64,000 nt of DNA from Lutibacter sp. Hel_I_33_5 (GCF_007827455.1 NZ_VISM01000001.1:1651501-1715500); one strand, 5' to 3'. Positions 9,114-18,703 are shown, counted from the first letter of the stretch. The notes: generated by a model not told the origin, from the sequence alone. A program made the numbers and translations.

Positions 9114-10007
9114 ATGTCTTCAAACAGTAGAATTTCTAAAGCGTTTAAAGAAGCAAAGAAACTGCCTTTAAACAAAGATTCTAAATATATTTTATTTAGT
9201 GATTGTCATAGAGGTGATAATAGTTTTGCAGATGATTTTGCAAGAAACAGAAATGTTTACAAATATGCCTTTAATCATTATTTCGATGAAGGTTTTACCT
9301 ATATAGAGTTGGGTGATGGTGATGAATTGTGGGAAAATTCTGACTTCAAAAACATTTTTAGAGCAAATAAATATATCTATTTGTTGCTTAAAAAATTTCA
9401 TGATGATAACCGATTACATTTTATTTGGGGGAATCATGATATGGATTATAAAGATCCTAAATACATTAAAAAAAACTTACATTATTATTATGATGAAGTT
9501 TCAGAAACTGATAAAGAACTACTAATTAATGCCTCTTTTTCTGAAGCAATCTTACTAGAAAATCAAGAAACAAAAAAATCAATCTTTTTATTACATGGGC
9601 ATCAAGCAGATTGGTTTAATTATACATTTTGGAAATTAAGCAGGTTTCTTGTAAGGGTTTTATGGAAACCACTACAAATACTTGGCATATCCGACCCAAC
9701 AAGTCCAGCACAAAACTTTAAAGGGTTGATAAAAGTTGAAAAAAGAATTGAAGATTGGATTAAAGCAAATAATAATCAAATGGTTGTAATTGGTCATACA
9801 CACAGACCAAGGTTTCCAGACGCAACGGAAATTCCTTTTTTTAATGACGGAAGTTGTGTTCATCCAAGAGCAATTACAGGTTTAGAAATAGAAAACAATC
9901 AAATTGCATTGATAAAATGGCATATGACAACTAAAGAAAACGGAACTTTACAAATTATTAGAACTGTCTTAGAAGGACCAGAAGATTTAAATCATTTTAT
10001 AAATTAA
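9114..10007 (+). CDS. Calcineurin-like metallophosphoesterase
   Basis: A 297-residue phosphoesterase with all five metal-ligand motifs in order: SDCHRGD (D-x-H), GDGDELWE, WGNHD, LLHGHQAD and IGHTHRP. The overall layout resembles LpxH-like and related membrane-associated phosphoesterases, but the substrate cannot be named. There is no signal peptide, so it should be cytoplasmic. Its stop overlaps the next start (TAATG at 10005-10009), so it is probably cotranslated with the GNAT-like gene, and tesB and the SdpI-like gene follow closely in the same direction. Confidence 0.85.
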   Translation: MSSNSRISKAFKEAKKLPLNKDSKYILFSDCHRGDNSFADDFARNRNVYKYAFNHYFDEGFTYIELGDGDELWENSDFKNIFRANKYIYLLLKKFHDDNRLHFIWGNHDMDYKDPKYIKKNLHYYYDEVSETDKELLINASFSEAILLENQETKKSIFLLHGHQADWFNYTFWKLSRFLVRVLWKPLQILGISDPTSPAQNFKGLIKVEKRIEDWIKANNNQMVVIGHTHRPRFPDATEIPFFNDGSCVHPRAITGLEIENNQIALIKWHMTTKENGTLQIIRTVLEGPEDLNHFIN

Positions 10008-11203
10008 TGTTGAATTGTTGTACTAATACAAATAATGCACTGTATTTTAATACAGTAAATGATATTCCAGATTCAATTTGGGAGGCATTAAATTGTACAA
10101 ACAACCTTTATTTTAGCCCAAAATATTTATCATCTATAGAAAAACACAATCCACAAATTAGTTTTTCTTACATCGTTTTGGTTGATGAAACTCAAAACCC
10201 AATTGCATTTGCTTCTATACAAATTATCGATTTTTATCTAGACGGAATTAGAAATGATTTAGAATTACTAGTTAGAAAAGTAAAAAATATTGGTAGAAAA
10301 TTAGGTGTCATTCCTCACAAAAAACCTTTTAAAATTTTAAACTGTGGAAATACTTTTGTGAGCGGTGAACATGGAATCTTCATCAAAGAAGATCAGGATA
10401 AAAAAATCATCATAAAAGAATTAGCAAAAGCTATTCAGCATTTTGTAAACGCTAACAAAACACTTTCTAAAGAAATTAGCGCATATATGCTAAAAGACTT
10501 TATTAAAGAATCTCTATTTATTACTGATGAATTACATGATTATAGCTATTATTCTTTTCATGTAGATCCGAATATGGTGTTGTATTTAGACGAAAAATGG
10601 AACAATTTTGACGATTATTTAGCCGCCATGAAAACCAAGTTTAGAGTAAAAGCTAGAAAAGCCTTTAAACAAAGTGCTGATATCGTTATTAATGATGTTA
10701 CGAAAGAAAATATTGACGATTTTCTCCCAAAAATGACAGAATTATACAAAACGGTTTCTTCTAAAGCTGAATTTAATTTAGGCGATTTTAATCTGGAAAC
10801 GTATAAAACGTTAAAAGATAAATTAGGCGATAAATACATCATTAAAACTTATAGTATTGACGATAAAATAGTCGGATTTTTATCAGGTTTAATTAATCAA
10901 ACATCTTTGGATGCTCATTTTGTTGGTATAGATTATTCACTAAATAAAGAATATGCTATTTATCAAAGAATGCTGTACGATTATATAGAAATGGCAATTA
11001 AGCATAAGATAGCATGCATTAATTTTGGAAGAACTGCCAGTGAAATAAAAAGTTCAGTGGGTGCCATTCCTCAAGATTTAACAATTTATTTAAGACACAA
11101 ACAATCGTTAACCAATCGAATTTTAAAGCTATTTTTACAAAAAATAGAACCTACAGCTTTTCATCAAAAATTTCCATTTAAAAATACATTTAATGAAAAA
11201 TAG
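10007..11203 (+). CDS. GNAT/FemAB-like acyltransferase
   Basis: A 398-residue soluble protein. The C-terminal half looks like an acetyltransferase-fold domain of the FemAB/BioF2 type: AMKTKFRVKARKAFKQS (basic helix), KYIIKTYSIDDKIVGFLSG, DAHFVGIDYSLNKEYAIYQR and CINFGRTASEIKSSVGA. GRTASEIKSSVGA is a landmark of this group in Bacteroidota. The donor and acceptor are unknown. It is translationally coupled to the upstream phosphoesterase and overlaps tesB by 11 bases, so the three are likely one transcript. Confidence 0.65.
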   Translation: MLNCCTNTNNALYFNTVNDIPDSIWEALNCTNNLYFSPKYLSSIEKHNPQISFSYIVLVDETQNPIAFASIQIIDFYLDGIRNDLELLVRKVKNIGRKLGVIPHKKPFKILNCGNTFVSGEHGIFIKEDQDKKIIIKELAKAIQHFVNANKTLSKEISAYMLKDFIKESLFITDELHDYSYYSFHVDPNMVLYLDEKWNNFDDYLAAMKTKFRVKARKAFKQSADIVINDVTKENIDDFLPKMTELYKTVSSKAEFNLGDFNLETYKTLKDKLGDKYIIKTYSIDDKIVGFLSGLINQTSLDAHFVGIDYSLNKEYAIYQRMLYDYIEMAIKHKIACINFGRTASEIKSSVGAIPQDLTIYLRHKQSLTNRILKLFLQKIEPTAFHQKFPFKNTFNEK

Positions 11204-12062
11204 TACTGATTTAATTACCCTTTTAACACTAAAAGAACTTGATAAAAATAATTTTAGTGGAGACAGTTTTACAATCGGTAGCCCTCATGTTTTTGGTGGT
11301 CAAGTTGCTGCACAAGCAATAAATGCGGCATATAGAACAGTTTCAACAACAAGAATTTTACATTCTTTTCACTCCTATTTTTTAGAAGCTGGAGATTTAA
11401 CAATTCCAATTCGTTTTAAAGTTGATGAAATGAGAACAGGCGGAAGTTTTTCTACTAGAAGAGTTACTGCCATTCAAAAAGATAAAGTCATTTTTATTTT
11501 AGCAGCTTCTTTTCATAAAAAAGAGGAAGGGTTTGAGCATCAAAAAGAATTTCCTAAAGACATTAAACAACCCGAAGAATTATTAAGTTGGGAAGATATG
11601 GTAGATCAATTTGGAGATTTTTTACCAAAGCCACTTAAATATTTCCTTAGTATTGATCGTCCTGTAGATTTTAAGCCTGTAAGAGTTCCTAATCCAATGG
11701 ATCCAGAAAATTTACCTGCTAACGAACAGGTTTGGTTTAAGTTAAAAGGAGATAATCATACGGATATTGAAACGAGAATGAAACAACAAATTCTAACCTA
11801 TCTTTCAGATTATAATGTTTTAAACGCAGCATTTAACCCTAATGCGAGTGAATATAGCTTTAGAAATACACAAACTGCAAGTTTAGATCATTCGATGTGG
11901 TTTTTTAGAGATTTTGATTTTGATGATTGGATGCTTTTTTCGGCAGAATCTCCTAATACATTTGGAGCTAGAGGTTTTGTTACAGGAAATATATTTACAA
12001 GAAAAGGTACATTGGTTGCTTCTTTTACACAAGAAGGATTAATGAGACCACAAAAAAATTAA
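11193..12062 (+). CDS. tesB: Acyl-CoA thioesterase II
   Basis: TesB hydrolyses medium and long acyl-CoA esters to free acid and CoA. The 289 residues form the expected double hot-dog fold: FGGQVAAQAINAAYRTV and LHSFHSYFLEAGD in the first half, SLDHSMWFFRDFDFDDWMLF and GARGFVTGNIFTRKGTLVAS, then QEGLMR, in the second. The start overlaps the upstream gene by 11 bases. No accessory domain is present. Confidence 0.93.
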   Translation: MKNSTDLITLLTLKELDKNNFSGDSFTIGSPHVFGGQVAAQAINAAYRTVSTTRILHSFHSYFLEAGDLTIPIRFKVDEMRTGGSFSTRRVTAIQKDKVIFILAASFHKKEEGFEHQKEFPKDIKQPEELLSWEDMVDQFGDFLPKPLKYFLSIDRPVDFKPVRVPNPMDPENLPANEQVWFKLKGDNHTDIETRMKQQILTYLSDYNVLNAAFNPNASEYSFRNTQTASLDHSMWFFRDFDFDDWMLFSAESPNTFGARGFVTGNIFTRKGTLVASFTQEGLMRPQKN

Positions 12063-12065
12063 TCT

Positions 12066-12410
12066 ATGAATCCATATATATACGTATTAAATACTAACGG
12101 TATCTTATTCTTACTGAGTATTATTTTCTACATTTTTCCTCCTAAAAAAATAAACAATTTATACGGCTATAGAACACATCGATCTATGTTAAATGAAGAT
12201 ATTTGGAATTTTGCAAATACATTATTTAATAAAACGTTTATGGTTTATGCAGGTGTTTCTTTTCTTGCTGGAATCCTTTTTGCTTATTTGGCTACCAAAG
12301 AAATTACATGGCAACCCATGGTTTTAGTGTTGCTAACAATATTAGTGTGTATCATAAAAACCGAAAAAGGAATTTCTAATACATTTAATGAAGAAGGGAA
12401 GAGGAAATAG
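12066..12410 (+). CDS. SdpI-family small membrane protein
   Basis: A 114-residue integral membrane protein with three hydrophobic segments (residues 12-24, about 60-78 and about 85-98). The signature between the first two, INNLYGYRTHRSMLNEDIW, followed by FANTLFNKTF, is that of the SdpI family. SdpI of Bacillus subtilis gives immunity to the SdpC toxin, but many homologues have no toxin partner and none is visible here. It follows tesB by 3 bases and converges on the TonB receptor with a 1-base gap. Confidence 0.82.
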   Translation: MNPYIYVLNTNGILFLLSIIFYIFPPKKINNLYGYRTHRSMLNEDIWNFANTLFNKTFMVYAGVSFLAGILFAYLATKEITWQPMVLVLLTILVCIIKTEKGISNTFNEEGKRK

Positions 12411-12411
12411 A

Positions 12412-14865
12412 TTAAAAACTAGCCGTTAAAGCAACTGAAAAATTACGTCCTGGAGCAGAAAGACCAGAAGCAAATTCTCTGTAATGCTCATCAAGTATAT
12501 TGGTAATCATTCCTTGGATAGTCCAATTATTATTTACTGTATATTTTCCATTTACCCCTAAGGTAACCCAACTTGGTGAACCATAATATTTATCAACATC
12601 ACTGGTTGCATTTGCATTAATAACTGGTGTTAAATCATGATTATCAATCCCTTCCGTAAAATTAAAATCTGTTATTTTTTTCCTACTATTAAATCGGAGA
12701 TTTGCACCTGCTTCAAATTTACTAGCAGTAAAATTCAGTTCAAAATTTCCAAATAATGGTGGAATAGAAGACATTGGTTCATTGGTATCATTTGTTTTCC
12801 CTTTTGTATAGGTAATAAACCCAGAAGTATTCCATTGTTCAGAAATTCTACCTAAATAACTAGCGGTAAATCCTGTTATATACGCTGTTTTTTTATTCTG
12901 ATTAGCAACTGCGCTTCCAAGTTCTCCATCAAAATTAACTTGATACCCTAGTTGGTCTCTAATAATATAATTATCGAGTAATGTATAATATACATTTCCA
13001 CCAATTCTAAATCTTTTATTATTAAAATATTTCTGAATCCCAATTTCTGCATTGTAAGCAAACTCAGGTTTTAAAGTAATATTTGGCACTGTTACATTAC
13101 CTGCTTTTTCTCTAACCCTACCAACATCGTCTATGTTTGGTGAACGGAAACCTGATGATAAAACACTATTTAATTGCCAACTTTTATTAGGTTTAAGAAC
13201 ATAACCTAAAGTAGCAGTAACTGCAGAATTATTTAAGCTAATATCTGTTTCTGGCAATGTTATAAAAGTTTGATCTATCCAAGTTGCGTTTAATTGTGTA
13301 TTGGTAAATCTTACCCCAGAATTTAACGTAGATTTATCACTAATATCCTGCCTATAATCAACATAAACTGCAGAACTTATATAGTTACTTCCTCCATCTG
13401 GATATCGAGATTGTACTTTAAATGTATTTGAAAAACCAGTGATTTCATTTCCAGAAATTGATAACGTTTCACCTTTAGAAATAGAATTTACGTCATTATA
13501 TGCGAACTCAAAACCATATCCCATGTTTCGTTTCTTATTAGTAGTTAGTGGAACTGAGAAATCTCCGTTTAAACTAAAAACATTAACTTTTTCAGTTCTA
13601 TTAGACCTGTCTAAACTAGAAAATTTACGTTGAATTCTACTTTCTTTAATATTCTGATATGCAAAAGTAATCGTTCCTTTTTCGATCCATTTTTTTTCTG
13701 GATGAATCTCTAATTGAGGTGCAATTAAGAATCTACTCTGTGGGCCATAATGCCATTCTGCAAACTTTAATGTTCCATTAGAAATTTCTGTTAACCTATC
13801 AAATCTTGGAATATCTGAAGATTCAGAATATTGCATGTTTATTTTTAAATCGGTCTTTTTTGATAAAGGAATAAATAGTTTTTGTAAAATATCTGTTTGT
13901 GTATAGCCCGTATTTATTTGTAAATTAACATCAGAATTTATCGTTGGACTTGCTTGGTAATTATCAGATCTGTTTTCTGAATACGATCCTACTTTTCCCC
14001 AATTTTCAAATCCGTGAGAACGATTTTTACCCATTTTTAAGTCTCCAAAATTACTGTAGGAAATACTCGTAAAAGATCCCCAGTTTTTAAATCTTAATTC
14101 AGCAGAAAAGTTCGAAGTTACTTCTTGATTAACCGTTGAAAATCTAGAGAAAAACCCGCTTTTTACCTCTTTTTTTTCTGACAACTTTGGTGTTTTTGTA
14201 TAATAATGAATTACACCTCCTAATGCATCTGAACCATAGATAACCGATGAAGGTCCAAAAACAACTTCAGTTCGATCTAATTGATTTGGACTTACAGTTA
14301 TTGAGTTTTGTAAATGTCCTTTTCTATAAATTGCGTTATTCATTCTAACTCCATCAACTACCAGTAAAACACGGTTAGATTCCATTCCTCTCAATACAGG
14401 ACTTCCACCACCAAATTGCGACTTCTGAACTTTTATTCCAGGAATTGCTGCTAACAAATCTGCTGAAGTTTGTGGTGATATTTTTTGAATATCTTTTGAT
14501 GATAACACTGCAACTTGCTCTGCAATTCGATTCGCCTTTGCTTTGTTTTTAAAAACTGATAATACTACTTCGTCTAATTGTTCAGATTCTCTAGTTAAAT
14601 AAACTATAACATTACTTGGTATTTCTTCTTTTTTTATCTCAAAAATAGTATAAGAAAGGTGTGAGAAGTATAAAATATCATCGTTTTTAAATACAGAAAT
14701 ATCTGCAAAACCTCTATTATCTGAAATTGTAGTTGCATTTTGTTGTTCATTAAAAATAGTCACATTTTTAATGATTTTTCCTGTTTCTTTGTCTAAAACT
14801 TTGATTTTTTGTGCAAAAACAACAAGATTACTTAGTAAAACAAGTATAAAAATTACTTTCTTCAT
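12412..14865 (-). CDS. TonB-dependent outer-membrane receptor
   Basis: An 817-residue receptor for energised uptake across the outer membrane. A signal peptide (to FAQ) is followed by a carboxypeptidase-D-like beta domain (residues about 20-90), a plug domain (SKDIQKISPQTSADLLAAIP, GGGSPVLRGMESNRVLLVVDG, GPSSVIYGSDALGGVIHYY) and a long beta-barrel ending in the terminal phenylalanine (NFSVALTASF). YRKGHLQNSI after the DGVRMNN motif is common in Bacteroidota receptors of this type. No SusD partner is adjacent, so it is not a Sus-like glycan system; metal, siderophore or cofactor uptake is more likely. The ATG overlaps the recO stop by one base. Confidence 0.93.
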   Translation of the reverse strand: MKKVIFILVLLSNLVVFAQKIKVLDKETGKIIKNVTIFNEQQNATTISDNRGFADISVFKNDDILYFSHLSYTIFEIKKEEIPSNVIVYLTRESEQLDEVVLSVFKNKAKANRIAEQVAVLSSKDIQKISPQTSADLLAAIPGIKVQKSQFGGGSPVLRGMESNRVLLVVDGVRMNNAIYRKGHLQNSITVSPNQLDRTEVVFGPSSVIYGSDALGGVIHYYTKTPKLSEKKEVKSGFFSRFSTVNQEVTSNFSAELRFKNWGSFTSISYSNFGDLKMGKNRSHGFENWGKVGSYSENRSDNYQASPTINSDVNLQINTGYTQTDILQKLFIPLSKKTDLKINMQYSESSDIPRFDRLTEISNGTLKFAEWHYGPQSRFLIAPQLEIHPEKKWIEKGTITFAYQNIKESRIQRKFSSLDRSNRTEKVNVFSLNGDFSVPLTTNKKRNMGYGFEFAYNDVNSISKGETLSISGNEITGFSNTFKVQSRYPDGGSNYISSAVYVDYRQDISDKSTLNSGVRFTNTQLNATWIDQTFITLPETDISLNNSAVTATLGYVLKPNKSWQLNSVLSSGFRSPNIDDVGRVREKAGNVTVPNITLKPEFAYNAEIGIQKYFNNKRFRIGGNVYYTLLDNYIIRDQLGYQVNFDGELGSAVANQNKKTAYITGFTASYLGRISEQWNTSGFITYTKGKTNDTNEPMSSIPPLFGNFELNFTASKFEAGANLRFNSRKKITDFNFTEGIDNHDLTPVINANATSDVDKYYGSPSWVTLGVNGKYTVNNNWTIQGMITNILDEHYREFASGLSAPGRNFSVALTASF

Positions 14866-15587
14866 TAACTAAAAACTACTTTTAAAATATCTAATGATTT
14901 TGGGCTCTTAAATCCGTCCAAATGTAATTCAAAATATCTAATTATCATTTGTAAAATTTGTTGTCTTTCATGTTTAGAAAAAGACACTTTTTCTATTGCA
15001 TCAAAATTTATGCCCAACAACTTTTTTAACAGTGTTAAATTATTTCCTGTAATTATTAATTTTTCATGAGTTGCATCTGTAAATCTTCCTTCCATCAAAT
15101 TAAATCCAAGTTTTTCTTTATCTATTAAATCTGGATAAAATCCTAAAAACTTAGTTAAATTCAATAAAAAAAGTAAATGAAAGTTTGAAATTTTCTCATG
15201 TGTATCTAACCAAATAAATGCAGTTTCTAAAAAAGAGTATAATGGCAAGTTTTCTTCTTCTTCTTGTATTGTTTTTGATAAAACTTCTGATAAAAACAAC
15301 ACAACAGACTGTTTTACAATATCTGTATAAATTGTTTTATACGGATGTACAATATGAACCTCTTTTAATGTGTTTAAATTTGAAGTTGGTTTATGAGTTG
15401 CTATTATTTGAAGTTGTGTTAATTGTTGAAAATACGCTGCTTTTATATTTCCTTTTTTTGCCTTTAAAACACCTCTAATTAAATATGATTTTAACCCTTC
15501 TTTTTCTGTGTAACATTTAACAATTAAACTAGAATCACTATATTTTAATGAACTTAAAACGATAGCTTTTGTAGAAACAATTGCCAT
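14865..15587 (-). CDS. recO: DNA repair protein RecO
   Basis: RecO anneals single strands and helps RecR load RecA at gaps. The 240 residues begin MAIVSTKAIVLSSLKYSDSS, an OB-fold start typical of the family (xxTKAIVLxxxKYxDxS), followed by GLKSYLIRGVLKAKKG. The C-terminal part is helical (LSEVLSKTIQEEE, LFLLNLTKFLGFYPD). The gene touches both neighbours by one base (porZ upstream, TonB receptor downstream). The recO-porZ pairing is a familiar Flavobacteriaceae arrangement. Confidence 0.93.
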   Translation of the reverse strand: MAIVSTKAIVLSSLKYSDSSLIVKCYTEKEGLKSYLIRGVLKAKKGNIKAAYFQQLTQLQIIATHKPTSNLNTLKEVHIVHPYKTIYTDIVKQSVVLFLSEVLSKTIQEEEENLPLYSFLETAFIWLDTHEKISNFHLLFLLNLTKFLGFYPDLIDKEKLGFNLMEGRFTDATHEKLIITGNNLTLLKKLLGINFDAIEKVSFSKHERQQILQMIIRYFELHLDGFKSPKSLDILKVVFS

Positions 15588-17914
15588 TAGTTTACAATTG
15601 CAATTTTAGTTGTTCTAGTTTCTGAAGCATCTTCATTAGTTAATAAAACAATATATACACCAGAAGCTACTTTGCGTCCGGCAAGATTGGTTTTATTCCA
15701 AACTACTTTTCCTCCTTGTAATTCTTGTCCTTCAACAACATTTGTTTCATGAACAAGATTACCAGAAACATCAATAATTTTCACATTGGTGCCTTTAGGT
15801 AAATGAGTTCCGTTTCTACCATCAATTGTAACTGTTTGATGATTTTTTAATGCAGGATTTGGATACGCATACACATCGGTTAATTCTTCTGCATATGGCG
15901 CAACATTACTATTATACGCAACAATACCTTTATCGGTAGCGAAGTATACTTTACCTGTTGAATTATCTACCCTAATTTTTAAAATTTTATTGGATGGTAA
16001 TGGCGAATTATCGGTACTAAAATTTGCTAGCGTAGTTTGTCCGTTTGAATTTGTATATAAAACACCTGCGTTGTCCGTACCAAACCATTTATTATCTGCT
16101 CCATCTACCTGAATACTATTAATAGATTGATCTCCTAGTAATTTTTTTGCAATTCCATCATCTAAAATAATTACAGGTTCGGCATTAATATTATCAGTAT
16201 CAAAAACACCAGAAGCATTACTAAAGACAACTAGACCAGAAGGTGTACCAATCCAAATTCTATTATTTCTATCTACTGCTAAAGATTTTACATTTAAATC
16301 TGGTAGACTTCCTTGATTAGAAGTTGTTGTTAATCCTTTTTTTCTTTCACCATTAGGATTAAAAACCATAACTCCATTTCTCCGAGTGCCCATCCATAAA
16401 GTATTGTTAGAATCAATAATTAAATCACTAAGGCCAGGAGCAAAAATTAAATCCAAAGAGCTTAAATCATATCCTTTCCATTCTCCAGAAGGAGATAATC
16501 TTTGCAATTTATTACTAACCTCTTGGTTCGTAATCCATAAATTACCTTGCTTATCAAAAACAGAATTATTTATTCTAATATTAATTGATGGAAGACTTAC
16601 TGATATACTCTCTATTGTACTATTTAAATGATTATAAAAAATTTTCGTTTTAAAATCTTCAATAACCCATAAACCACCGGTAGAAACTGAGTTTACATTT
16701 CCTGTAACACCAAAAGAACTTATATATACTTTATTTTCATTTTCTGGATCAATTGTCAGATTTGTTAGATCTGTAACAGGAAAATTAGGGTCATAAGGAA
16801 TATTAATCCATTTCTCTCCATCAAAATTACTATATCCTTGTTTTTTAAAAATTGACCCATAAATATTATTAAAACCACCATATACCACCCATAATTTATT
16901 ATTCTCTCCTGCTGTTATTGAAAATACATCATTAGATAATGGACCATCTGGATGAATCTCTTTATAATTTGATGGACTTGCACTATCTGACTTTAAAATT
17001 CCAAACTCCTTTGTTCCCAAATAAATTTCATTATTATCAAAAAAAGCATTGTTTAGCGTAAAATCAAATTCTGAAGTAGCATCTAGTTCTAGTAATTGAT
17101 TTAAAGACGTATCAAATATGAATCCTATTTTACTTAAAGCAACTGTAATACTCGATTCAGAGCTTTTAATTCCAATAATTGTTTCAGAAAAATCTCTAAT
17201 TTGAGAAAGACTTGCATTATCAATCTTATATAAAATTGAATTTACAGTAGTAAAAACTTGATTATTAAAACTTGTAATGTTTTTAAAACTTTGTCCTGAA
17301 AAAAATTGATTCCAATTATTAAAATCAATCAAAGAATTACTGGTGACATCTGCAACAAAAACACCTACTTCTGTAGCTGCATAAATTTGATTATTAACAA
17401 TTGTCGTTTCATTAATGACTATTTCCGTAGAATTATTTCCTATAAAAAAAGTATCGCCAAATTCTAACTTTTCAACATCATATTCGATAATTGCAAAAGG
17501 TGTCGAGAGGTATAATTTATTATTAAATTCTGAAATATGATTGATACTTTTTTCACCAGCTTGGTTAAAATTTACAATATCTGCAGAAATGGTAATTGTA
17601 TTGTCTTCATCTACAACTTCAATTAATCCGTTTTCATAACCAATTACTAATCTTTTAAAAGTTGAATTGTAATGTATTGCTGATGTAACATTGCCAGAAA
17701 GTCCTTTTACAGAAGATAGTTTTTCAATCTTTTCTGTTGATATAGTATATGAAAAAACAGCATTATCTGTTAGAGCATAAATAACATCGTTAGTTTTTAC
17801 AAAATCTTTTACATTGTTGTATGAAAAAAAATCTTCCCAAGAATCACTATAATCAGTTTGTGAAAACAGTATTGATGAAGTGATAAAAAATAAAAAGAAA
17901 ACAATTTTTTTCAT
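15587..17914 (-). CDS. porZ: Type IX secretion system protein PorZ
   Basis: The length of 775 residues matches PorZ (about 776 in Porphyromonas gingivalis). After a signal peptide ending LFSQ, the mature start WEDFFSYNNVKDFVKTNDVI is characteristic. Two beta-propeller domains follow, with repeated NKLWV, GNLWITNQ, NTLWMGTRRNG, NRIWIGTPSGL and NKWFGTDNAG blades, and the end carries a type IX C-terminal domain (AYPNPALKNHQTVTI, GVYIVLLTNED). In P. gingivalis PorZ is at the cell surface and supplies A-LPS to the PorU sortase complex. The neighbour recO supports the call. Confidence 0.9.
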   Translation of the reverse strand: MKKIVFFLFFITSSILFSQTDYSDSWEDFFSYNNVKDFVKTNDVIYALTDNAVFSYTISTEKIEKLSSVKGLSGNVTSAIHYNSTFKRLVIGYENGLIEVVDEDNTITISADIVNFNQAGEKSINHISEFNNKLYLSTPFAIIEYDVEKLEFGDTFFIGNNSTEIVINETTIVNNQIYAATEVGVFVADVTSNSLIDFNNWNQFFSGQSFKNITSFNNQVFTTVNSILYKIDNASLSQIRDFSETIIGIKSSESSITVALSKIGFIFDTSLNQLLELDATSEFDFTLNNAFFDNNEIYLGTKEFGILKSDSASPSNYKEIHPDGPLSNDVFSITAGENNKLWVVYGGFNNIYGSIFKKQGYSNFDGEKWINIPYDPNFPVTDLTNLTIDPENENKVYISSFGVTGNVNSVSTGGLWVIEDFKTKIFYNHLNSTIESISVSLPSINIRINNSVFDKQGNLWITNQEVSNKLQRLSPSGEWKGYDLSSLDLIFAPGLSDLIIDSNNTLWMGTRRNGVMVFNPNGERKKGLTTTSNQGSLPDLNVKSLAVDRNNRIWIGTPSGLVVFSNASGVFDTDNINAEPVIILDDGIAKKLLGDQSINSIQVDGADNKWFGTDNAGVLYTNSNGQTTLANFSTDNSPLPSNKILKIRVDNSTGKVYFATDKGIVAYNSNVAPYAEELTDVYAYPNPALKNHQTVTIDGRNGTHLPKGTNVKIIDVSGNLVHETNVVEGQELQGGKVVWNKTNLAGRKVASGVYIVLLTNEDASETRTTKIAIVN

Positions 17915-17931
17915 TACAAAAATCTAAAGTT

Positions 17932-17939
17932 CAAATATA
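17932..17939 (-). promoter_or_regulatory. Candidate -7 box of porZ
   Basis: Minus-strand TATATTTG matches the Bacteroidota TAnnTTTG element. Transcription would start near 17925, giving a leader of about 11 bases before the porZ ATG at 17914. No good TTG at the -33 position is seen, so support is moderate. Confidence 0.4.
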
Positions 17940-17991
17940 TTTATTTATAACGATAAAACGTCTACATTAGTACAATTAAGAATCTCTTTAG

Positions 17992-18465
17992 ATGGACATA
18001 GAAATAGAAAGAAAATTTTTAGTTAAAGACACTACTTATAAAAAAGAAAGTTATGATTGTAGGTATATAAAGCAAGGTTTTTTAAACTCAAATAAAAACA
18101 GGGTTGTTAGAATTAGAATCATTGATAAAAAAGCTTTTCTAACCATAAAAGGAAAGTCAAACAAGAAGGGTACAACACGTTTTGAATGGGAAAAAGAAAT
18201 TTCTGTTTCTGATGCTGAAAATTTATTTTTGTTATGCGAAAAAGGGATTATTGAGAAGTATAGATATTATATAAAATCTAATAAACATGTTTTTGAAGTT
18301 GATGAATTTCTTGGTGACAATATAGGATTAGTAGTTGCTGAAATTGAACTCGAGAATGAAAATGATGATTTTAAAACGCCTAAATGGTTAGGAAAAGAAG
18401 TTACTGGGATATCTAAATATTACAATTCAAACTTAAGTAAAAAACCTTATAAATCTTGGGCATAA
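17992..18465 (+). CDS. CYTH-domain triphosphate tunnel protein
   Basis: A 157-residue cytoplasmic protein with the defining ExExK motif at its start (MDIEIERKFLV) and alternating charged beta strands of the tunnel: NRVVRIRIIDKKAFLTIKG, TRFEWEKEIS, EKYRYYIKSN, FEVDEFLGDN and VAEIELENEND. The fold binds triphosphates through tunnel-lining Arg, Lys and Glu residues. Single-domain bacterial members are often inorganic triphosphatases; adenylate cyclase activity also exists in the family. It stands alone, divergent from porZ. Confidence 0.88.
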   Translation: MDIEIERKFLVKDTTYKKESYDCRYIKQGFLNSNKNRVVRIRIIDKKAFLTIKGKSNKKGTTRFEWEKEISVSDAENLFLLCEKGIIEKYRYYIKSNKHVFEVDEFLGDNIGLVVAEIELENENDDFKTPKWLGKEVTGISKYYNSNLSKKPYKSWA

Positions 18466-18490
18466 AAAAACCTCGAACAAAAGCTCGAGG
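18464..18490 (-). terminator. Terminator of the candidate small RNA
   Basis: The hairpin CCTCGA-loop-TCGAGG has its T tract only on the minus strand; the plus side continues AAATTT. It therefore terminates minus-strand transcription, not the CYTH gene whose stop codon it abuts. Confidence 0.75.
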
Positions 18491-18553
18491 AAATTTAATA
18501 AACCTACCCCCTAAATAAGATTTATAAATATCTAACACATTTCTGCAATTAGA
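18464..18553 (-). ncRNA. Candidate independent small RNA, about 90 nt
   Basis: On the minus strand a good two-part promoter (18559-18588) is followed by about 90 non-coding bases and then by a hairpin of six pairs (CCTCGA/TCGAGG, 18471-18490) with a seven-T tract (18464-18470). The body includes GCAGAAATGTGTTAG and the G-rich stretch TTAGGGGGTAGG (near 18502-18515). The only ORF is a two-codon ATG-TGT-TAG. Downstream on this strand there is no same-strand gene until porZ, behind the opposing CYTH gene, so this is not a leader. It could instead be only the distant end of the hemolysin III transcript, but the internal promoter argues for a separate RNA. Family not identified. Confidence 0.55.
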
Positions 18554-18558
18554 CTCCG

Positions 18559-18588
18559 CAAATATAATACTTTTATTAACTATTTCAA
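18559..18588 (-). promoter_or_regulatory. Bacteroidota-type promoter of the small RNA
   Basis: Minus-strand TTG (18586-18588) and TATATTTG (18559-18566) are separated by 19 bases, fitting the TTG-N19-TAnnTTTG consensus of the Bacteroidota primary sigma factor. The start point would be about 18552-18554. It is the best two-box promoter noticed in the window. Confidence 0.65.
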
Positions 18589-18703
18589 AAAATAATTACT
18601 CTTTTTATTTAATTATCATTTTAATGTTAATTAATACCTATAAATTAAAAAAAACAGTGTTAAAAATGATGTTTTATTAATCTTAACATCCATTAATTTC
18701 ATT

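Noticed and set aside
12412..14865. SusC-like glycan importer
   Set aside because: No SusD gene or glycoside hydrolase is adjacent, and the length of 817 residues is shorter than a typical SusC protein of about 1000.
18471..18490. Hairpin read as the terminator of the CYTH gene
   Set aside because: The T tract lies only on the minus-strand side; on the plus strand the hairpin is followed by AAATTT, so it more likely ends a minus-strand transcript.
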